Positions 42,949 through 56,116 of a stretch of 64,000 bases of DNA are shown in pieces. Source of the stretch: Urophycis tenuis. Taxonomy: Eukaryota > Chordata > Actinopteri > Gadiformes > Phycidae. The notes under the pieces are model-generated. The model searched no databases and was not told the origin of the DNA. It saw only the letters and a program-made list of their open reading frames with translations. The translations under genes were made by a program, and so were the position numbers. Where the stretch lies: contig JAXIVH010000042.1 of the NCBI GenBank assembly GCA_036785325.1, forward strand, positions 2,038,989-2,102,988. Reading direction: 5' to 3'. Positions within the stretch are counted from its first letter, which is position 1. Every line of letters starts with the position of its first letter.

Positions 42949-45732
42949 GGTTAGGTTCGTTAGAGTTATCTCGATGACCCCCCCCACCTCATCCAACGAC
43001 TCGGTAGTTGAATAGGGGATCAAAGGCAGTTGCACTCGCCAATATCTAGTCATCCGCAGCTCTCTTTTCCCATATTACCAAGAATGAAGTAAAACGAAAT
43101 GGTTATCTGTCTTGTTGTGATATAACCGCTGATTTGGAGATATAGACTTGTTTTTCCTTTTCCCAAGGGTTTTCTTTGTTCCAAGATGAAGGTCAATCTA
43201 GTTTGATTGAAGGTACTTCCAATGCATTGGTATATTTACTTATTTGAATAAAGACGAGTCACAGCTGGAGTGAGACTTTTCTTTTCCATTTCTATTTTAG
43301 TATAAACGTGCTATCGAAATATTAGGACACGTCATCAGTAGTGGACCCTGGGATCATAGGGTGTTTCTGGCCATTGTCAATATACACCCTCACCCAAGGG
43401 AGGCCCCCCCGAGAGTGATCAATTCTCAAGGTGTGTCGTTTCCGAAATGGAATTGGTATTGGGTTTAAGCTTTTTTAGGAGTGATCATTTGTTGAGGTAA
43501 CGTCGAGGTAAGTAAAGGTAAGTAAAACACTTTTTAGGATACATTGTTTTGGTTATGGAGAGGAGGGGGCACATACTTACCCCCTGACCAGCACAAACCA
43601 GTTGTTAACACCGCTAGGTAGCCCTGGTTTGGCCAATCAGGGCCGGAGCTTGGTTCTTGTCCTCTGTTGGGTCCAGATGAACTAGCAGAAAACTGGGGTC
43701 ACGAAGGACCGAGGCCAGCCGTGACAAAGCACTGCCTCCACGGTCCCCCAATGCAGCTATCCTCAGCGATGGGTGTCCAGACCTAGGAAAGACCAAGACC
43801 AGCCCCGACCAGCGGTGCCTTCCCAGTCGGTCCCAGGGTAGGAAAGGCCAAGGCCAGCCGCGACTAAGCACTGCCTCCCTGGCCCCTCCAGGACCCCATG
43901 CCGAACAGCCTGTTAATAACAATTCCTGTGCCCCATACACCGCGCGACTACAGAGATTGTGTAGGAAGTTGACCTTAGAGAAGACTCAATGGCTTACTTT
44001 CCTCACCCAAAACAACAATTTCTTGGGGTAGTCTATTCTCGCCGTAGGTACTTCGGTAATGGGTTTTGTTGTGAAAAGTTTTCCGGATGAAATGCATGCT
44101 GGGTAATTGTCTTCTTCCTCCAATATGTCAAGTGTAGGTTAAGGTTATGGTAGATTTAGGGGTAGAGTTAGCAGTTAACCTTAACGTTAGGTTTGAAGTA
44201 AATGGGAGGGGTTGCGGTTAGGGTTAAGGTTAGGGCTGAGGTTAGGGTTAGGTATAAGGTTACGGTTTAGGGTTAAGGTTAGGGTTAAGGTTAGGGTTAC
44301 GGTTAGGGCTAAGGTTAGGGCTAAGGTTAGAGTAAGGGTTAGGGTTAGCGTTACGGTTAGGGTAAGGTTAGGGTTAGGGTTAGAGGTTAGGGGTTAGGGG
44401 TTAGGGTTAAGATGAGGGCTGAGGTTAGGGTTAAGGTTAGGGCTGAGGGTAGGGTTAGGTTTAAGGTTAGGGATAAGGTTAGGGTTGGGGTTACGGCTGA
44501 GATAGGGGTTAAGGTTAGGGTTGAGGTTAGGGTTAGTGTTATGGATAAGGTTAGGTTAAGTGTTAGGGCCAAGGTTAGGGTTAAGGTTATGGTTAAGATT
44601 AGGGTTAGGGCTAGAATTAGGGTTAGGGCTAAGGTTAGGGTTAGGGTTATGGCTGAGGTTAGGGTTAAGGTTAGGTTTGAGGTTAGTGTTAAGGTTAGGG
44701 CCAAGGTTAGGGTTAGGGTTAAGGTTAGGGTTAGGGCTAAGGTTAGGGTTAGGGTTATGGCTGAGGCTAGGGTTAGGGCTAAAGTTAGGGCAAAGGTTAG
44801 AGTTAGGGTTAGCGTTAGAGTTAGGGTAGGGTTAGTGTTGGAGGTTAGGGTAGGCTTAGGGTTAGAGTTAGAGTAGGGGTTAGGGTTAGAGTTAGAGTAG
44901 GGGTTAGGGTTAGTGTTAAGGCTAAGGTTAGGGGTTGAGGTTAGTGTTAAGATTAGGGCCAAGGTAAGGGTTAGTGTTAGGGTTGAGTTAGGGTTAGGGC
45001 TAAGGTTAGGCCTATGGTTAGGGTTGGGGTTGAGGTTATCCCTAGGGTTAGAGTTAGAGCTAGAGATTGAGGAAGGTAGATTCAAGGTGAGACAGTCTGT
45101 ACGGACTGAACTCACCCCCGCCGGATCGGGCTAGTACACTCTATCTCCCCCAACTCCCTCATTTCCATGAGGGAAGACAGGGGAGAAGAGATGGGAGGAG
45201 TATATATATTTAATATAAATTTTTTTAGTAAATAAATACATCGAGAGACTCACAGCTGGAGTGGGTTTTAATCTTTGTATTCAAGGTTGTTCCTCCTCTT
45301 TTGATTCCTCGCTGGTGGTGCGTCGTCTCCACCTAGTGGTCGTTTTGTGAAGAAGAGTTATAGAAATAGAAATAGAAATACTCTATTGTTCCCAGGTTGG
45401 GAAATTGCATTAATAGGTAAGTAATAATAATAATAACAATAATAATAGGTAATTGCAATAGTTGGTAAGGTAATCTATATTTAATTTATTTATTTATATT
45501 TGTATATTTATTTAGTCTATTTATTTATTCATTTTTGTTTATTTATTTATTTAGATAAAGAAGATCACAGCTGGAGTGAGTTTTTAGTCTTTGTGTTAAA
45601 GGCTGGTTGTATTCTTTTGATTCTTCAGTGGTGGTCCATCGCCTCCATCTAGTGGTCGTTTTGTGAATAACAGTTGGTAAGGTAATATAAATGGGTTGTG
45701 TAGAGAGCCCGTTCTTTCGATGGCCCTGGCTC
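42949..45732 (+). repeat. Unit 19, long
   Basis: Tract 44139-45066. Shares AATATAAAT and GGTTGTATTC in the tail only with U1, exactly 42,948 bp upstream. CCCAAGGG and GATGAAGG are shared with U1 and U17, and GGTAGATTCAAGG with U5. GTCAATATAC, GGTTATGGTAG and GAGATAGGGG are private. Tail subfamily L1. Confidence 0.95.
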
Positions 45733-48517
45733 GGTTAGGTTCGTTAGAGTTATCTCGATGACCCCCCCCACCTCATCCAACGACTCGGTAGTTGAATAGG
45801 GGATCAAAGGCAGTTGCACTCGCCAATATCTAGTCATCCGCAGCTCTCTTTTCCCATATTACCAAGAATGAAGTAAAACGAAATGGTTATCTGTCTTGTT
45901 GTGATATAACCGCTGATTTGGAGATATAGACTTGTTTTTCCTTTTCCCAAAGGTTTTCTTTGTTCCAAGATGGAGGTCAATCTAGTTTGATTGAAGGTAC
46001 TTCCAATGCATTGGTATATTTACTTATTTGAATAAAGACGAGTCACAGCTGGAGTGAGACTTTTCTTTTCCATTTCTATTTTAGTATAAACGTGCTATCG
46101 AAATATTAGGACACGTCATCAGTAGTGGACCCTGGGATCATAGGGTGTTTCTGGCCATTGTCACTATACACCCTCACCCAAGGGAGGCCCCCCCGAGAGT
46201 GATCAATTCTCAAGGTGTGTCGTTTCCGAAATGGAATTGGTATTGGGTTTAAGCTTTTTTAGGAGTGATCATTTGTTGAGGTAACGTCGAGGTAAGTAAA
46301 GGTAAGTAAAACACTTTTTAGGATACATTGTTTTGGTTATGGAGAGGAGGGGGCACATACTTACCCCCTGACCAGCACAAACCAGTTGTTAACACCGCTA
46401 GGTAGCCCTGGTTTGGCCAATCAGGGCCGGAGCTTGGTTCTTGTCCTCTGTTGGGTCCAGATGAACTAGCAGAAAACTGGGGTCACGAAGGACCGAGGCC
46501 AGCCGTGACAAAGCACTGCCTCCACGGTCCCCCAATGCAGCTATCCTCAGCGATGGGTGTCCAGACCTAGGAAAGACCAAGACCAGCCCCGACCAGCGGT
46601 GCCTTCCCAGTCGGTCCCAGGGTAGGAAAGGCCAAGGCCAGCCGCGACTAAGCACTGCCTCCCTGGCCCCTCCAGGACCCCATGCCGAACAGCCTGTTAA
46701 TAACAATTCCTGTGCCCCATACACCGCGCGACTACAGAGATTGTGTAGGAAGTTGACCTTAGAGAAGACTCAATGGCTTACTTTCCTCACCCAAAACAAC
46801 AATTTCTTGGGGTAGTCTATTCTCGCCGTAGGTACTTCGGTAATGGGTTTTTTTGTGAAAAGTTTTCCGGATGAAATGCATGCTGGGTAATTGTCTTCTT
46901 CCTCCAATATGTCAAGTGTAGGTTAAGGTTAGGGTAGATTTAGGGGTAGAGTTAGCAGTTAACCTTAACGTTAGGTTTGAAGTAAATGGGAGGGGTTGCG
47001 GTTAGGGTTAAGGTTAGGGCTGAGGTTAGGGTTAGGTATAAGGTTACGGTTTAGGGTTAAGGTTAGGGTTAAGGTTAGGGTTACGGTTAGGGCTAAGGTT
47101 AGGGCTAAGGTTAGAGTAAGGGTTAGGGTTAGCGTTACGGTTAGGGTAAGGTTAGGGTTAGGGTTAGAGGTTAGGGGTTAGGGGTTAGGGTTAAGATGAG
47201 GGCTGAGGGTAGGGTTAAGGTTAGGGCTGAGGTTAGGGTTAGGTTTAAGGTTAGGGATAAGGTTAGGGTTGGGGTTACGGCTGAGATTGGGGTTAAGGTT
47301 AGGGTTGAGGTTAGGGTTAGTGTTATGGATAAGGTTAGGTTAAGTGTTAGGGCCAAGGTTAGGGTTAAGGTTATGGTTAAGATTAGGGTTAGGGCTAGAA
47401 TTAGGGTTAGGGCTAAGGTTAGGGTTAGGGTTATGGCTGAGGTTAGGGTTAAGGTTAGGTTTGAGGTTAGGGTTAAGGTTAGGGCCAAGGTTAGGGTTAG
47501 GGTTAAGGTTAGGGTTAGGGCTAAGGTTAGGGTTAGGGTTATGGCTGAGGCTAGGGTTAGGGCTAAAGTTAGGGCAAAGTTTAGAGTTAGGGTTAGCGTT
47601 AGAGTTAGGGTAGGGTTAGTGTTGGAGGTTAGGGTAGGCTTAGGGTTAGAGTTAGAGTAGGGGTTAGGGTTAGAGTTAGAGTAGGGGTTAGGGTTAGTGT
47701 TAAGGCTAAGGTTAGGGGTTGAGGTTAGTGTTAAGATTAGGGCCAAGGTAAGGGTTAGTGTTAGGGTTGAGTTAGGGTTAGGGCTAAGGTTAGGCCTATG
47801 GTTAGGGTTGGGGTTGAGGTTATCCCTAGGGTTAGAGTTAGAGCTAGAGATTGAGGAAGGTAGAGTCAAGGTGAGACAGTCTGTACGGACTGAACTCACC
47901 CCCGCCGGATCGGGCTAGTACACTCTATCTCCCCCAACTCCCTCATTTCCATGAGGGAAGACAGGGGAGAAGAGATGGGAGGAGTATATATATTTAATAT
48001 ATATTTTTTTTAGTAAATAAATACATCGAGAGACTCACAGCTGGAGCGGGTTTTAATCTTTGTATTCAAGGTTGTTCCTCCTCTTTTGATTCCTCGCTGG
48101 TGGTGCGTCGTCTCCACCTAGTGGTCGTTTTGTGAAGAAGAGTTATAGAAATAGAAATAGAAATACTCTATTGTTCCCAGGTTGGGAAATTGCATTAATA
48201 GGTAAGTAATAATAATAATAACAATAATAATAGGTAATTGCAATATTTGGTAAGGTAATCTATATTTAATTTATTTATTTATATTTGTATATTTATTTAG
48301 TCTATTTATTTATTCATTTTTGTTTATTTATTTATTTAGATAAAGAGGATCACAGCTGGAGTGAGTTTTTAGTCTTTGTGTTAAAGGCTGGTTGCCTTCT
48401 TTTGATTCTTCAGTGGTGGTCCATCGCCTCCATCTAGTGGTCGTTTTGTGAATAACAGTTGGTAAGGTAATATAAATGGGTTGTGTAGAGAGCCCGTTCT
48501 TTCGATGGCCCTGGCTC
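45733..48517 (+). repeat. Unit 20, long
   Basis: Tract 46923-47850. Counterpart of U2, 42,948 bp downstream: same GCTGAGGGTAGGG-first order, GGAGCGGG and CAATATTTGG. GCAAAGTTTAGAG near 47575 is private. Tail subfamily L1. Confidence 0.95.
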
Positions 48518-51300
48518 GGTTAGGTTCGTTAGAGTTATCTCGATGACCCCCCCCACCTCATCCAACGACTCGGTAGTTGAATAGGGGATCAAAGGCAGTT
48601 GCACTCGCCAATATCTAGTCATCCGCAGCTCTCTTTTCCCATATTACCAAGAATGAAGTAAAACGAAATGGTTATCTGTCTTGTTGTGATATAACCGCTG
48701 ATTTGGAGATATAGACTTGTTTTTCCTTTTCCCAAAGGTTTTCTTTGTTCCAAGATGGAGGTCAATCTAGTTTGATTGAAGGTACTTCCAATGCATTGGT
48801 ATATTTACTTATTTGAATAAAGACGAGTCACAGCTGGAGTGAGACTTTTCTTTTCCATTTCTATTTTAGTATAAACGTGCTATCGAAATATTAGGACACG
48901 TCATCAGTAGTGGACCCTGGGATCATAGGGTGTTTCTGGCCATTGTCACTATACACCCTCACCCAAGGGAGGCCCCCCCGAGAGTGATCAATTCTCAAGG
49001 TGTGTCGTTTCCGAAATGGAATTGGTATTGGGTTTAAATTTTTTAGGAGTGATCATTTGTTGAGGTAACGTCGAGGTAAGTAAAGGTAAGTAAAACACTT
49101 TTTAGGATACATTGTTTTGGTTATGGAGAGGAGGGGGCACATACTTACCCCCTGACCAGCACAAACCAGTTGTTAACACCGCTAGGTAGCCCTGGTTTGG
49201 CCAATCAGGGCCGGAGCTTGGTTCTTGTCCTCTGTTGGGTCCAGATGAACTAGCAGAAAACTGGGGTCACGAAGGACCGAGGCCAGCCGTGACAAAGCAC
49301 TGCCTCCACGGTCCCCCAATGCAGCTATCCTCAGCGATGGGTGTCCAGACCTAGGAAAGACCAAGACCAGCCCCGACCAGCGGTGCCTTCCCAGTCGGTC
49401 CCAGGGTAGGAAAGGCCAAGGCCAGCCGCGACTAAGCACTGCCTCCCTGGCCCCTCCAGGACCCCATGCCGAACAGCCTGTTAATAACAATTCCTGTGCC
49501 CCATACACCGCGCGACTACAGAGATTGTGTAGGAAGTTGACCTTAGAGAAGACTCAATGGCTTACTTTCCTCACCCAAAACAACAATTTCTTGGGGTAGT
49601 CTATTCTCGCCGTAGGTACTTCGGTAATGGGTTTTGTTGTGAAAAGTTTTCCGGATGAAATGCATGCTGGGTAATTGTCTTCTTCCTCCAATATGTCAAG
49701 TGTAGGTTAAGGTTAGGGTAGATTTAGGGGTAGAGTTAGCAGTTAACCTTAACGTTAGGTTTGAAGTAAATGGGAGGGGTTGCGGTTAGGGTTAAGGTTA
49801 GGGCTGAGGTTAGGGTTAGGTATAAGGTTACGGTTTAGGGTTAAGGTTAGGGTTAAGGTTAGGGTTACGGTTAGGGCTAAGGTTAGGGCTAAGGTTAGAG
49901 TAAGGGTTAGGGTTAGCGTTACGGTTAGGGTAAGGTTAGGGTTAGGGTTAGAGGTTAGGGGTTAGGGGTTAGGGTTAAGATGAGGGCTGAGGTTAGGGTT
50001 AAGGTTAGGGCTGAGGGTAGGGTTAGGTTTAAGGTTAGGGATAAGGTTAGGGTTGGGGTTACGGCTGAGATTGGGGTTAAGGTTAGGGTTGAGGTTAGGG
50101 TTAGTGTTATGGATAAGGTTAGGTTAAGTGTTAGGGCCAAGGTTAGGGTTAAGGTTATGGTTAAGATTAGGGTTAGGGCTAGAATTAGGGTTAGGGCTAA
50201 GGTTAGGGTTAGGGTTATGGCTGAGGTTAGGGTTAAGGTTAGGTTTGAGGTTAGTGTTAAGGTTAGGGCCAAGGTTAGGGTTAGGGTTAAGGTTAGGGTT
50301 AGGGCTAAGGTTAGGGTTAGGGTTATGGCTGAGGCTAGGGTTAGGGCTAAAGTTAGGGCAAAGGTTAGAGTTAGGGTTAGCGTTAGAGTTAGGGTAGGGT
50401 TAGTGTTGGAGGTTAGGGTAGGCTTAGGGTTAGAGTTAGAGTAGGGGTTAGGGTTAGAGTTAGAGTAAGGGTTAGGGTTAGTGTTAAGGCTAAGGTTAGG
50501 GGTTGAGGTTAGTGTTAAGATTAGGGCCAAGGTAAGGGTTAGTGTTAGGGTTGAGTTAGGGTTAGGGCTAAGGTTAGGCCTATGGTTAGGGTTGGGGTTG
50601 AGGTTATCCCTAGGGTTAGAGTTAGAGCTAGAGATTGAGGAAGGTAGAGTCAAGGTGAGACAGTCTGTACGGACTGAACTCACCCCCGCCGGATCGGGCT
50701 AGTACACTCTATCTCCCCCAACTCCCTCATTTCCATGAGGGAAGACAGGGGAGAAGAGATGGGAGGAGTATATATATTTAATATATATTTTTTTAGTAAA
50801 TAAATACATCGAGAGACTCACAGCTGGAGTGGGTTTTAATCTTTGTATTCAAGGTTGTTCCTCCTCTTTTGATTCCTCGCTGGTGGTGCGTCGTCTCCAC
50901 CTAGTGGTCGTTTTGTGAAGAAGAGTTATAGAAATAGAAATAGAAATACTCTATTGTTCCCAGGTTGGGAAATTGCATTAATAGGTAAGTAATAATAATA
51001 ATAACAATAATAATAGGTAATTGCAATAGTTGGTAAGGTAATCTATATTTAATTTATTTATTTATATTTTTATATTTATTTAGTCTATTTATTTATTCAT
51101 TTTTGTTTATTTATTTATTTAGATAAAGAAGATCACAGCTGGAGTGAGTTTTTAGTCTTTGTGTTAAAGGCTGGTTGCCTTCTTTTGATTCTTCAGTGGT
51201 GGTCCATCGCCTCCATCTAGTGGTCGTTTTGTGAAGAACAGTTGGTAAGGTAATATAAATGGGTTGTGTAGAGAGCCCGTTCTTTCGATGGCCCTGGCTC
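48518..51300 (+). repeat. Unit 21, long
   Basis: Tract 49707-50634. Counterpart of U3, sharing the otherwise unique GTTTAAATTTTTTAGG, at the same 42,948-bp offset. Tail subfamily L2. Confidence 0.95.
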
Positions 51301-54085
51301 GGTTAGGTTCGTTAGAGTTATCTCGATGACCCCCCCCCACCTCATCCAACGACTCGGTAGTTGAATAGGGGATCAAAGGCAGTTGCACTCGCCAATATCT
51401 AGTCATCCGCAGCTCTCTTTTCCCATATTACCAAGAATGAAGTAAAACGAAATGGTTATCTGTCTTGTTGTGATATAACCGCTGATTTGGAGATATAGAC
51501 TTGTTTTTCCTTTTCCCAAAGGTTTTCTTTGTTCCAAGATGGAGGTCAATCTAGTTTGATTGAAGGTACTTCCAATGCATTGGTATATTTACTTATTTGA
51601 ATAAAGACGAGTCACAGCTGGAGTGAGACTTTTCTTTTCCATTTCTATTTTAGTATAAACGTGCTATCGAAATATTAGGACACGTCATCAGTAGTGGACC
51701 CTGGGATCATAGGGTGTTTCTGGCCATTGTCACTATACACCCTCACCCAAGGGAGGCCCCCCCGAGAGTGATCAATTCTCAAGGTGTGTCGTTTCCGAAA
51801 TGGAATTGGTATTGGGTTTAAGCTTTTTTAGGAGTGATCATTTGTTGAGGTAACGTCGAGGTAAGTAAAGGTAAGTAAAACACTTTTTAGGATACATTGT
51901 TTTGGTTATGGAGAGGAGGGGGCACATACTTACCCCCTGACCAGCACAAACCAGTTGTTAACACCGCTAGGTAGCCCTGGTTTGGCCAATCAGGGCCGGA
52001 GCTTGGTTCTTGTCCTCTGTTGGGTCCAGATGAACTAGCAGAAAACTGGGGTCACGAAGGACCGAGGCCAGCCGTGACAAAGCACTGCCTCCACGGTCCC
52101 CCAATGCAGCTATCCTCAGCGATGGGTGTCCAGACCTAGGAAAGACCAAGACCAGCCCCGACCAGCGGTGCCTTCCCAGTCGGTCCCAGGGTAGGAAAGG
52201 CCAAGGCCAGCCGCGACTAAGCACTGCCTCCCTGGCCCCTCCAGGACCCCATGCCAAACAGCCTGTTAATAACAATTCCTGTGCCCCATACACCGCGCGA
52301 CTACAGAGATTGTGTAGGAAGTTGACCTTAGAGAAGACTCAATGGCTTACTTTCCTCACCCAAAACAACAATTTCTTGGGGTAGTCTATTCTCGCCGTAG
52401 GTACTTCGGTAATGGGTTTTGTTGTGAAAAGTTTTCCGGATGAAATGCATGCTGGGTAATTGTCTTCTTCCTCCAATATGTCAAGTGTAGGTTAAGGTTA
52501 GGGTAGATTTAGGGGTAGAGTTAGCAGTTAACCTTAACGTTAGGTTTGAAGTAAATGGGAGGGGTTGCGGTTAGGGTTAAGGTTAGGGCTGAGGTTAGGG
52601 TTAGGTATAAGGTTACGGTTTAGGGTTAAGGTTAGGGTTAAGGTTAGGGTTACGGTTAGGGCTAAGGTTAGGGCTAAGGTTAGAGTAAGGGTTAGGGTTA
52701 GCGTTACGGTTAGGGTAAGGTTAGGGTTAGGGTTAGAGGTTAGGGGTTAGGGGTTAGGGTTAAGATGAGGGCTGAGGTTAGGGTTAAGGTTAGGGCTGAG
52801 GGTAGGGTTAGGTTTAAGGTTAGGGATAAGGTTAGGGTTGGGGTTACGGCTGAGATTGGGGTTAAGGTTAGGGTTGAGGTTAGGGTTAGTGTTATGGATA
52901 AGGTTAGGTTAAGTGTTAGGGCCAAGGTTAGGGTTAAGGTTATGGTTAAGATTAGGGTTAGGGCTAGAATTAGGGTTAGGGCTAAGGTTAGGGTTAGGGT
53001 TATGGCTGAGGTTAGGGTTAAGGTTAGGTTTGAGGTTAGTGTTAAGGTTAGGGCCAAGGTTAGGGTTAGGGTTAAGGTTAGGGTTAGGGCTAAGGTTAGG
53101 GTTAGGGTTATGGCTGAGGCTAGGGTTAGGGCTAAAGTTAGGGCAAAGGTTAGAGTTAGGGTTAGCGTTAGAGTTAGGGTAGGGTTAGTGTTGGAGGTTA
53201 GGGTAGGCTTAGGGTTAGAGTTAGAGTAGGGGTTAGGGTTAGAGTTAGAGTAAGGGTTAGGGTTAGTGTTAAGGCTAAGGTTAGGGGTTGAGGTTAGTGT
53301 TAAGATTAGGGCCAAGGTAAGGGTTAGTGTTAGGGTTGAGTTAGGGTTAGGGCTAAGGTTAGGCCTATGGTTAGGGTTGGGGTTGAGGTTATCCCTAGGG
53401 TTAGAGTTAGAGCTAGAGATTGAGGAAGGTAGAGTCAAGGTGAGACAGTCTGTACGGACTGAACTCACCCCCGCCGGATCGGGCTAGTACACTCTATCTC
53501 CCCCAACTCCCTCATTTCCATGAGGGAAGACAGGGGAGAAGAGATGGGAGGAGTATATATATTTAATATATATTTTTTTAGTAAATAAATACATCGAGAG
53601 ACTCACAGCTGGAGTGGGTTTTAATCTTTGTATTCAAGGTTGTTCCTCCTCTTTTGATTCCTCGCTGGTGGTGCGTCGTCTCCACCTAGTGGTCGTTTTG
53701 TGAAGAAGAGTTATAGAAATAGAAATAGAAATACTCTATTGTTCCCAGGTTGGGAAATTGCATTAATAGGTAAGTAATAATAATAATAACAATAATAATA
53801 GGTAATTGCAATAGTTGGTAAGGTAATCTATATTTAATTTATTTATTTATATTTTTATATTTATTTAGTCTATTTATTTATTCATTTTTGTTTATTTATT
53901 TATTTAGATAAAGAAGATCACAGCTGGAGTGAGTTTTTAGTCTTTGTGTTAAAGGCTGGTTGCCTTCTTTTGATTCTTCAGTGGTGGTCCATCGCCTCCA
54001 TCTAGTGGTCGTTTTGTGAAGAACAGTTGGTAAGGTAATATAAATGGGTTGTGTAGAGAGCCCGTTCTTTCGATGGCCCTGGCTC
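51301..54085 (+). repeat. Unit 22, long
   Basis: Tract 52492-53419. Nine-C run. ATGCCAAACAG in the GC-rich block (near 52251) is private. Sits 42,948 bp from U4. Tail subfamily L2. Confidence 0.95.
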
Positions 54086-56116
54086 GGTTAGGTTCGTTAG
54101 AGTTATCTCGATGACCCCCCCCCACCTCATCCAACGACTCGGTAGTTGAATAGGGGATCAAAGGCAGTTGCACTCGCCAATATCTAGTCATCCGCAGCTC
54201 TCTTTTCCCATATTACCAAGAATGAAGTAAAACGAAATGGTTATCTGTCTTGTTGTGATATAACCGCTGATTTGGAGATATAGACTTGTTTTTCCTTTTC
54301 CCAAAGGTTTTCTTTGTTCCAAGATGGAGGTCAATCTAGTTTGATTGAAGGTACTTCCAATGCATTGGTATATTTACTTATTTGAATAAAGACGAGTCAC
54401 AGCTGGAGTGAGACTTTTCTTTTCCATTTCTATTTTAGTATAAACGTGCTATCGAAATATTAGGACACGTCATCAGTAGTGGACCCTGGGATCATAGGGT
54501 GTTTCTGGCCATTGTCACTATACACCCTCACCCAAGGGAGGCCCCCCCGAGAGTGATCAATTCTCAAGGTGTGTCGTTTCCGAAATGGAATTGGTATTGG
54601 GTTTAAGCTTTTTTAGGAGTGATCATTTGTTGAGGTAACGTCGAGGTAAGTAAAGGTAAGTAAAACACTTTTTAGGATACATTGTTTTGGTTATGGAGAG
54701 GAGGGGGCACATACTTACCCCCTGACCAGCACAAACCAGTTGTTAACACCGCTAGGTAGCCCTGGTTTGGCCAATCAGGGCCGGAGCTTGGTTCTTGTCC
54801 TCTGTTGGGTCCAGATGAACTAGCAGAAAACTGGGGTCACGAAGGACCGAGGCCAGCCGTGACAAAGCACTGCCTCCACGGTCCCCCAATGCAGCTATCC
54901 TCAGCGATGGGTGTCCAGACCTAGGAAAGACCAAGACCAGCCCCGACCAGCGGTGCCTTCCCAGTCGGTCCCAGGGTAGGAAAGGCCAAGGCCAGCCGCG
55001 ACTAAGCACTGCCTCCCTGGCCCCTCCAGGACCCCATGCCGAACAGCCTGTTAATAACAATTCCTGTGCCCCATACACCGCGCGACTACAGAGATTGTGT
55101 AGGAAGTTGACCTTAGAGAAGACTCAATGGCTTACTTTCCTCACCCAAAACAACAATTTCTTGGGGTAGTCTATTCTCGCCGTAGGTACTTCGGTAATGG
55201 GTTTTTTTGTGAAAAGTTTTCCGGATGAAATGCATGCTGGGTAATTGTCTTCTTCCTCCAATATGTCAAGTGTAGGTTAAGGTTAGGGTAGATTTAGGGG
55301 TAGAGTTAGCAGTTAACCTTAACGTTAGGTTTGAAGTAAATGGGAGGGGTTACGGTTTAGGGTTAAGGTTAGGGTTAAGGTTAGGGTTACGGTTAGGGCT
55401 AAGGTTAGGGCTAAGGTTAGAGTAAGGGTTAGGGTTAGCGTTACGGTTAGGGTAAGGTTAGGGTTAGGGTTAGAGGTTAGGGGTTAGGGGTTAGGGTTAA
55501 GATGAGGGCTGAGGTTAGGGTTAAGGTTAGGGCTGAGGGTAGGGTTAGGTTTAAGGTTAGGGATAAGGTTAGGGTTGGGGTTACGGCTGAGATTGGGGTT
55601 AAGGTTAGGGTTGAGGTTAGGGTTAGTGTTATGGATAAGGTTAGGTTAAGTGTTAGGGCCAAGGTTAGGGTTAAGGTTATGGTTAAGATTAGGGTTAGGG
55701 CTAGAATTAGGGTTAGGGCTAAGGTTAGGGTTAGGGTTATGGCTGAGGTTAGGGTTAAGGTTAGGTTTGAGGTTAGTGTTAAGGTTAGGGCCAAGGTTAG
55801 GGTTAGGGTTAAGGTTAGGGTTAGGGCTAAGGTTAGGGTTAGGGTTATGGCTGAGGCTAGGGTTAGGGCTAAAGTTAGGGCAAAGGTTAGAGTTAGGGTT
55901 AGCGTTAGAGTTAGGGTAGGGTTAGTGTTGGAGGTTAGGGTAGGCTTAGGGTTAGAGTTAGAGTAGGGGTTAGGGTTAGAGTTAGAGTAGGGGTTAGGGT
56001 TAGTGTTAAGGCTAAGGTTAGGGGTTGAGGTTAGTGTTAAGATTAGGGCCAAGGTAAGGGTTAGTGTTAGGGTTGAGTTAGGGTTAGGGCTAAGGTTAGG
56101 CCTATGGTTAGGGTTG
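54086..56116 (+). repeat. Unit 23, short, 48-bp deletion in tract
   Basis: Tract 55277-56116. Nine-C run. The first 48 bp of the regular hexamer array are missing, so GGGAGGGG is followed directly by TTACGGTTTAGGG near 55350. This deletion is shared with U24 and U25. Confidence 0.95.
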
